NCBI GenBank assembly: GCA_934234215.1
Contig: CAKQHB010000005.1
Coordinates: forward strand, 62,001-126,000
Length of the DNA stretch: 64,000 bases
Direction of reading: 5' to 3'
DNA from: an uncultured Cuneatibacter sp.
GTDB lineage: Bacteria > Bacillota > Clostridia > Lachnospirales > Lachnospiraceae
Position numbers and translations under genes: made by a program. The number at the start of each line of letters is the position of its first letter. Position 1 is the first letter of the stretch. The notes beneath the pieces are model-generated. The model made no database searches and had not been told where the DNA came from. It saw only the letters and a program-made list of their open reading frames with translations. Below are positions 60,277 to 64,000 of this stretch, piece by piece.

Positions 60277-61632
60277 TTATACAAAGAAAGAAATAATCAG
60301 TGCTACGATAAATCCGGTACCGCCAACCAGTGTCTCCATGATCGTCCAGGTCTTCAAGGTGGTCTTCTCGTCCAGTCCAACGAGGGAACGAACTAACCAG
60401 AAACCGGAATCGTTGAAATGAGAGCAAACGGTTGCACCGCCTGCTACTGCTGCTACGACACAAGCCAGATACATCGGGGACAGACCTGCGATCTCCGGCA
60501 TTGCTGCTACGATACCGGCAGCCATTGTCATGGCTACGGTTGCGGAACCAACACAGATACGAACCAGTGCTGCGATCAGGAATGCAACAACTACGATCGG
60601 CAGATTTGCGGATGCAACAGCATTACCGATGACATCGCCCAGTCCCGAATACTGCAGGATGTAACGCAGTACACCACCGCATGCGGTTACAAGCAGGATC
60701 AGACCTGTCGGCTCTAAGGACTTTGTCATGATCTTTTCCAGCTCCGGCAATGTATAGCCGTGGCGCGTTCCAAGCAGGAACATGGCTACCAGTGTTGCGA
60801 TCAGCAGTGCTACGAAGGGCTGGCCTAAGAATGTCAGAACCTCCTGTGCCGGTGCCAGGAACGGAACCACACTTGCCAGAGACTTTAAAATAATCAGTAC
60901 TAACGGAATCAAAATAATCAGTACAACAGTTGCAAAGCTCGGCAGCTTGGACTCATCGAAATCTTCCTGATTTGCAATCTGCTCCGGAACCGGAACCATA
61001 TACTTCTTACCACAGATAGAACCCCACACGGGGCCAGCCACGATCATTGCAAAAATACCGCAGAAAATGCCGATCAGAATCACCCAGCCCAGGTCTACAC
61101 CCAACATCGTTGCCACAAGAACTGGACCCGGTGTCGGCGGGATAAATGCGTGTCCGACTGCCAGACCAGCAAGCAGCGGAATTGCATAAAACAAAGATGA
61201 TCTTCCGGTCTTCTTTGCCAGAGAAAATGCCAGTGGAATCAGAATAATCAGACCCGCATCAAAAAATACTGGCATGGATACAACAAGACCGGTAATACCA
61301 AGCGCCCATGCCGCTTTCTTGTCGCCAAATTTCTTTACCATCGTCACGGCAAGCGTCTGTGCGCCGCCGGATGCTTCCAGAATCGCACCAAACATCGAAC
61401 CAAGTCCGACCAACAGGGCAATTCCCTTCAGCGTGTTGCCAATACCATCATCTACTGCTGTTACAATCTCGTCAAACGGCATGCCCGCGATCAGTCCAAT
61501 TGCAATCGCGCCCAGCAGAATTGAGATCATTGCGTGGATCTTGAACTTAATGATCAGAACCAACAGCAGTGCCAGACCAACGATTGCTGCAATGATCAAT
61601 CTGGTAGTGTCCAGTGCTACTACACCATCCAT
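60277..61632 (-). CDS. GntP family permease (gluconate/sugar acid)
   Basis: A 451-aa carrier with about 12 segments. KFKIHAMISILLGAIAIGLI, GLGSMFGAILEASGGAQTLA and HAFIPPTPGPVLVATMLGVDLG are GntP marks. It imports gluconate or a related acid by proton symport. ATG with GAGGAGGG upstream. It leads the operon with the dehydratase, separated by 137 bp that hold a CGGATT..AATCCG hairpin near 60238-60264. Confidence 0.92.
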   Translation of the reverse strand: MDGVVALDTTRLIIAAIVGLALLLVLIIKFKIHAMISILLGAIAIGLIAGMPFDEIVTAVDDGIGNTLKGIALLVGLGSMFGAILEASGGAQTLAVTMVKKFGDKKAAWALGITGLVVSMPVFFDAGLIILIPLAFSLAKKTGRSSLFYAIPLLAGLAVGHAFIPPTPGPVLVATMLGVDLGWVILIGIFCGIFAMIVAGPVWGSICGKKYMVPVPEQIANQEDFDESKLPSFATVVLIILIPLVLIILKSLASVVPFLAPAQEVLTFLGQPFVALLIATLVAMFLLGTRHGYTLPELEKIMTKSLEPTGLILLVTACGGVLRYILQYSGLGDVIGNAVASANLPIVVVAFLIAALVRICVGSATVAMTMAAGIVAAMPEIAGLSPMYLACVVAAVAGGATVCSHFNDSGFWLVRSLVGLDEKTTLKTWTIMETLVGGTGFIVALIISFFV

Positions 61633-61732
61633 GTATGAAACCCTCCTCTTTTTTTCTTATGTTTTCGCGCTTTGGATGATTTCTTAATATCATCCGTCAA
61701 AAACATAAGACGTCATACGTTGTTACGCGATT

Positions 61733-61761
61733 ATTCTATGTTTTTTACGATAGTTTGTCAA
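61733..61761 (-). promoter_or_regulatory. promoter of gntP-dehydratase
   Basis: Minus strand: TTGACA (61756-61761), 17 bp, TAGAAT (61733-61738). Confidence 0.75.
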
Positions 61762-61762
61762 T

Positions 61763-61773
61763 ACATCTGACGT
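61763..61773. promoter_or_regulatory. candidate FadR-type operator at the gntP promoter
   Basis: ACATCTGACGT directly upstream of the -35 box, inside AATAC-N7-GTATT. Nearly the same 11-mer is at the regulator promoter (62599-62609). A related GACGTCATACG lies near 61709. Confidence 0.55.
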
Positions 61774-61799
61774 ATTTTCTTTATTTCTAGCTTTTCGCA

Positions 61800-61836
61800 C
61801 AAAAAAAGGGGCAAATCCTTGCGAATTTGCCCCCTG
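61800..61836 (-). terminator. terminator of the FadR-type gene
   Basis: Minus-strand GGGGCAAATTCGCAAGGATTTGCCCC-type hairpin followed by seven T, starting a few bases after the stop. Confidence 0.9.
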
Positions 61837-61838
61837 TT

Positions 61839-62576
61839 TTATTTATTTTCTACAACACTTTCGTTCAACGCTTCCCCCTGCTTTTCGAGAATCATCTGAC
61901 GATTGTAATTCAAGTGCATCATCATCGCATATTTTGCGCCTGCACTGTCGCCCCGCAGGATTGCATCGGTGATTGCCCGATGGGTCTGAATCGTCTCTTT
62001 CTTCAACTGTCTGTGGGTCAGATTTACGAACGTAATAACTGCCGACTGAATGATGGGAAGCAGCTTTTCAATGACACGGTTTTTACTGCATCGCGCGATC
62101 CAGGTATGAAACTCCACATCCTTCTGCAAATGGTTTTCTCCCGCCAGATACAGCTCTTCCACCTCATCGCACAACCGTTTCAGCTCCTGCTTCTCCTCCT
62201 CTGTCGCATGCTCGCAGGCAAGGACAGCAATCTCCGGTTCCAGCATCAATCGCACATCGCACAGATCCAGCGCCAGCTCATACGGATCCGTGAAGCCTGA
62301 AAGTCCCAGAGGATCATCCTCCAGACGGTTCGTCCCGATCACAAACGTCCCGGAGCCTCTCCTCACTTCCAGCACGCCCTTGGAAACCAGACTTTTCACC
62401 ACTTCCCGAATCGTACTTCTGCCGACTCCAAAGCGCTCCGCCAGCTCAAACTCATTCGGAATCTTCTCCCCGACTGCCACCGGTGTCTCCAGAATATATG
62501 TCATCAAATCCTCTTCCACCTGCGTCGCCAGCAGCTCCCGCTTCGTATGTACCGTTGTCGTCTGTTGCTTCATCAT
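61839..62576 (-). CDS. FadR-subfamily GntR transcription regulator
   Basis: A 245-aa repressor-type protein. The N-terminal winged helix is EKIPNEFELAERFGVGRSTI then VREVVKSLVSKG-type VSKGVLEVRRGSGTFV. The C-terminal all-helical FCD domain has DLCDVRLMLEPEIAVLA, DVEFHTWIA and THRAITDAILRGD (metal-site His). It probably senses the sugar acid handled by the adjacent permease and dehydratase. ATG at 62576 follows AAGGGG; a TTG 18 bases earlier is less likely. Confidence 0.92.
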   Translation of the reverse strand: MMKQQTTTVHTKRELLATQVEEDLMTYILETPVAVGEKIPNEFELAERFGVGRSTIREVVKSLVSKGVLEVRRGSGTFVIGTNRLEDDPLGLSGFTDPYELALDLCDVRLMLEPEIAVLACEHATEEEKQELKRLCDEVEELYLAGENHLQKDVEFHTWIARCSKNRVIEKLLPIIQSAVITFVNLTHRQLKKETIQTHRAITDAILRGDSAGAKYAMMMHLNYNRQMILEKQGEALNESVVENK

Positions 62577-62598
62577 CCTTTGTGCCCCTTCCAAGTAA

Positions 62599-62609
62599 AC
62601 ATCTGATGT
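62599..62609. promoter_or_regulatory. candidate operator at the FadR-type promoter
   Basis: ACATCTGATGT followed by a partial repeat CTGATGTG. It lies between the promoter and the start codon, where a bound repressor would block its own gene. Confidence 0.55.
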
Positions 62610-62628
62610 CTGATGTGTTTCTATGTCT

Positions 62629-62657
62629 AATATACGTTACAATGTATGTTCTGTCAA
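62629..62657 (-). promoter_or_regulatory. promoter of the FadR-type gene
   Basis: Minus strand: TTGACA (62652-62657), 17 bp, TATATT (62629-62634). Confidence 0.7.
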
Positions 62658-62716
62658 GTCGATGAACAGACTCAGCATGAAATGCCCTTCAAAAGAAAGT
62701 CTAAAAAGCAGTCTTC

Positions 62717-62747
62717 GATAACCTGCGCATTTCCGATACAAGCCTGT
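62717..62747. repeat. diverged partial copy of the long-hairpin repeat arm
   Basis: Matches the reverse complement of 62926-62956 at 26 of 31 positions (shared GATAAC, GCATTTCC, CAAGC, TGT). Confidence 0.6.
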
Positions 62748-62798
62748 CCCAGCCTGCACCGGCTTTTTTCAAAATAACATTTGTTCTGAATGTGGCAA

Positions 62799-62980
62799 AA
62801 GAAAAATGGAGAAGCAACCGGAAGATAACATTGTGCTAATTTCCGTAATTCAAGCGTACTGCGACTGCCCAGCGCAAACTGTCTGAATCGCAGATGAGTT
62901 TTTGCGCTGGGCAGAAACGAGCAGTACAAGCTTGGATAGGAAATGCACACGTTATCAAGGGTTGCCTCTCCATTTTTCTT
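62799..62980. repeat. 182-bp long-hairpin (MITE-like) element
   Basis: The outer arms AAGAAAAATGGAGA and TCTCCATTTTTCTT continue inward as imperfect complements (GCAACC, GATAAC, ATTTCC, CAAGC, GTACTGC, GCCCAGCGCAAA) to a loop near 62876-62900. Nearly the whole element folds on itself. No transposase and no clear target duplication. It fills most of the 425-bp gap between the FadR-type gene and clpB. Confidence 0.7.
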
Positions 62981-63001
62981 GTAATTATATTTTAGAATGA
63001 A

Positions 63002-64000
63002 TTACTTTTCTTTGACAGTCGCCGTAAGTCCACTCCGATCTGCATTCTCGTCAATCAGGATCGTGTCTCCTGCTTTGAGATCTCCGCCAAGGATGACTCT
63101 CGCCGCCAGTGTCTCGACGTTTTTCTGCAGGTAACGCTTCAACGGACGAGCACCGTAAACCGGATCGTAGCCATTGTCTGCTACGAATTTCTTTGCAGCA
63201 TCGGTCAGTTCAATGGAAACCTCGCGATCTTCCAGACGTTTGTTGACATCTGCCAGCATCAGATCCACGATGTTGCCGATGTTGTCTCTCGTCAGCGGCT
63301 TGAACAGAATCGTCTCATCCAGACGGTTCAGGAACTCCGGACGGAAGTGGGCACGCAGATCTGCCATTACCGCATCTTCTGCCTCTTTGCGAATGTTGCC
63401 ATTCTCATCAATGCCCTCCAGCAGATAAGAGGAACCAATGTTGGAAGTCATAATCAGGATCGTATTCTTGAAGTCCACGGTCTTACCCTGAGAATCGGTG
63501 ATACGACCGTCATCCAATACCTGCAGCAGTACGTTGAAGACATCCGGATGTGCCTTTTCGACTTCATCAAACAGAACGACGCAGTACGGTTTTCTGCGGA
63601 CTGCCTCCGTCAACTGACCACCTTCATCGTAACCGACATATCCGGGAGGCGCTCCGATCAGACGGGACACAGAATGCTTCTCCATATACTCACTCATATC
63701 GATACGAACCATGTTCGCCTCATCGTCAAACAATGCCTCCGCCAGAGCCTTTGCCAGCTCTGTCTTACCAACACCGGTCGGTCCAAGGAACAGGAACGAA
63801 CCGATGGGCTTTGTCGGGTCTTTGATACCAGCTTTGGAACGGATGATCGCTTCGGTAACTTTCTCCACGCCTTCATCCTGACCGATAACTCTCTTATGCA
63901 GCGTCTCGTCCAGATGCAGCGTCTTACTGCGCTCACTCTCCGTCAGCTTCGTAACCGGGATACCAGTCCATCTGGAAATGATCCGGCAGATCTCATCCTC
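63002..64000 (-). CDS. clpB: ATP-dependent chaperone ClpB, C-terminal part
   Basis: 332 codons to the stop at 63002; the N-terminal part lies beyond the right edge. The fragment covers the end of the middle region ([14 protein letters not shown]), the second AAA+ module with Walker [15 protein letters not shown], pore loop [13 protein letters not shown], Walker [15 protein letters not shown], arginine finger region [11 protein letters not shown] and sensor 2 [15 protein letters not shown]. ClpB rescues aggregated proteins with DnaK. The absence of ClpC or ClpA features in the tail supports ClpB. Confidence 0.95.
   Translation of the reverse strand, partial: EDEICRIISRWTGIPVTKLTESERSKTLHLDETLHKRVIGQDEGVEKVTEAIIRSKAGIKDPTKPIGSFLFLGPTGVGKTELAKALAEALFDDEANMVRIDMSEYMEKHSVSRLIGAPPGYVGYDEGGQLTEAVRRKPYCVVLFDEVEKAHPDVFNVLLQVLDDGRITDSQGKTVDFKNTILIMTSNIGSSYLLEGIDENGNIRKEAEDAVMADLRAHFRPEFLNRLDETILFKPLTRDNIGNIVDLMLADVNKRLEDREVSIELTDAAKKFVADNGYDPVYGARPLKRYLQKNVETLAARVILGGDLKAGDTILIDENADRSGLTATVKEK

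Noticed and set aside
62672..62950. 92-codon open frame on the minus strand between the FadR-type gene and clpB
   Set aside because: It lies across the long-hairpin repeat, has Cys-rich random-looking sequence, no ribosome site and no family match.

Overview
The window reads as chromosomal core plus carbohydrate-accessory sequence of a spore-forming, low-to-mid-GC (roughly half G+C) Gram-positive of the class Clostridia, most likely a gut Lachnospiraceae member. Supporting signs are a fused secD-secF gene, a T-box leader, strong AGGAGG-type ribosome sites, sigma-A type promoters, a YlmC/YmxH sporulation protein, a TIGR04086-type membrane protein, a YqeG phosphatase, NrdR, an ACT + UPF0210 pair, a DUF5688 protein, and a cytoplasmic BMP-like protein paired with a phosphoesterase. 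The genus is not claimed. One tRNA (Arg-CCG) is present. I see no rRNA, CRISPR array, phage or transposase gene.

Layout. 1-2.4 kb: start of a membrane-anchored protein, a half-length DUF5688 protein, tRNA-Arg and a CNNM/CorC-type membrane protein. 2.5-6.8 kb (minus): GH2 glycosidase, AEC transporter, an 18-codon upstream ORF and a MATE exporter. 6.9-14.4 kb (plus): zinc-finger membrane protein, polA, coaE and a WalJ-like hydrolase, then ACT protein, UPF0210 protein and an MFS transporter. 14.4-20.8 kb (minus): DUF3137 protein, lipoprotein, a large MalT-like regulator, secDF. 20.9-24 kb (plus): small membrane protein, BMP-like protein, metallophosphoesterase. 24.1-29.1 kb (minus): T-box leader, archaeal-type AspRS, gatC, gatA, gatB, the indirect route to Asn-tRNA and/or Gln-tRNA. 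29-34 kb (minus): nrdR, yqeG, aroE, dut, folA, dipeptidase, dapF.

34.2-38.3 kb: an AraC regulator with an overlapping MATE gene, divergent from a GH51 arabinofuranosidase, with a clear direct-repeat operator between them. 38.3-46.4 kb (minus): TrmH-type methyltransferase, alpha/beta hydrolase, LCM-type methyltransferase, a BAAT-like pseudogene with two in-frame TGA codons, a 67-aa membrane protein, a free-standing 29-aa microprotein gene with its own consensus promoter and terminator, two secreted or anchored proteins, and a NahK-like sugar kinase with an SGNH esterase. 46.6-52.9 kb: ymxH, prfC, a HAD protein with ybaK, lrgAB, an esterase, coaX. 53-58.2 kb (minus): a eukaryote-like (GH13_8-type) branching enzyme with a lysine-rich tail, a GPH sugar symporter and a MurE-like ligase lacking DNPR. 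58.4-62.6 kb (minus): a sugar-acid catabolic set (IlvD/Edd dehydratase, GntP permease, FadR-type regulator) whose two promoters share a motif. 62.6-63 kb: a 182-bp long-hairpin (MITE-like) repeat. 63-64 kb: C-terminal third of ClpB.

The strongest candidates for something undescribed are the 29-aa microprotein transcription unit (42.0-42.2 kb), the ParB-like/BMP fusion with its phosphoesterase (21.4-24 kb), the Asn-type T-box leader with a second terminator (28.7-29.1 kb), and the long-hairpin repeat (62.8-63 kb). All calls are by reading sequence and motifs. No database search was run.
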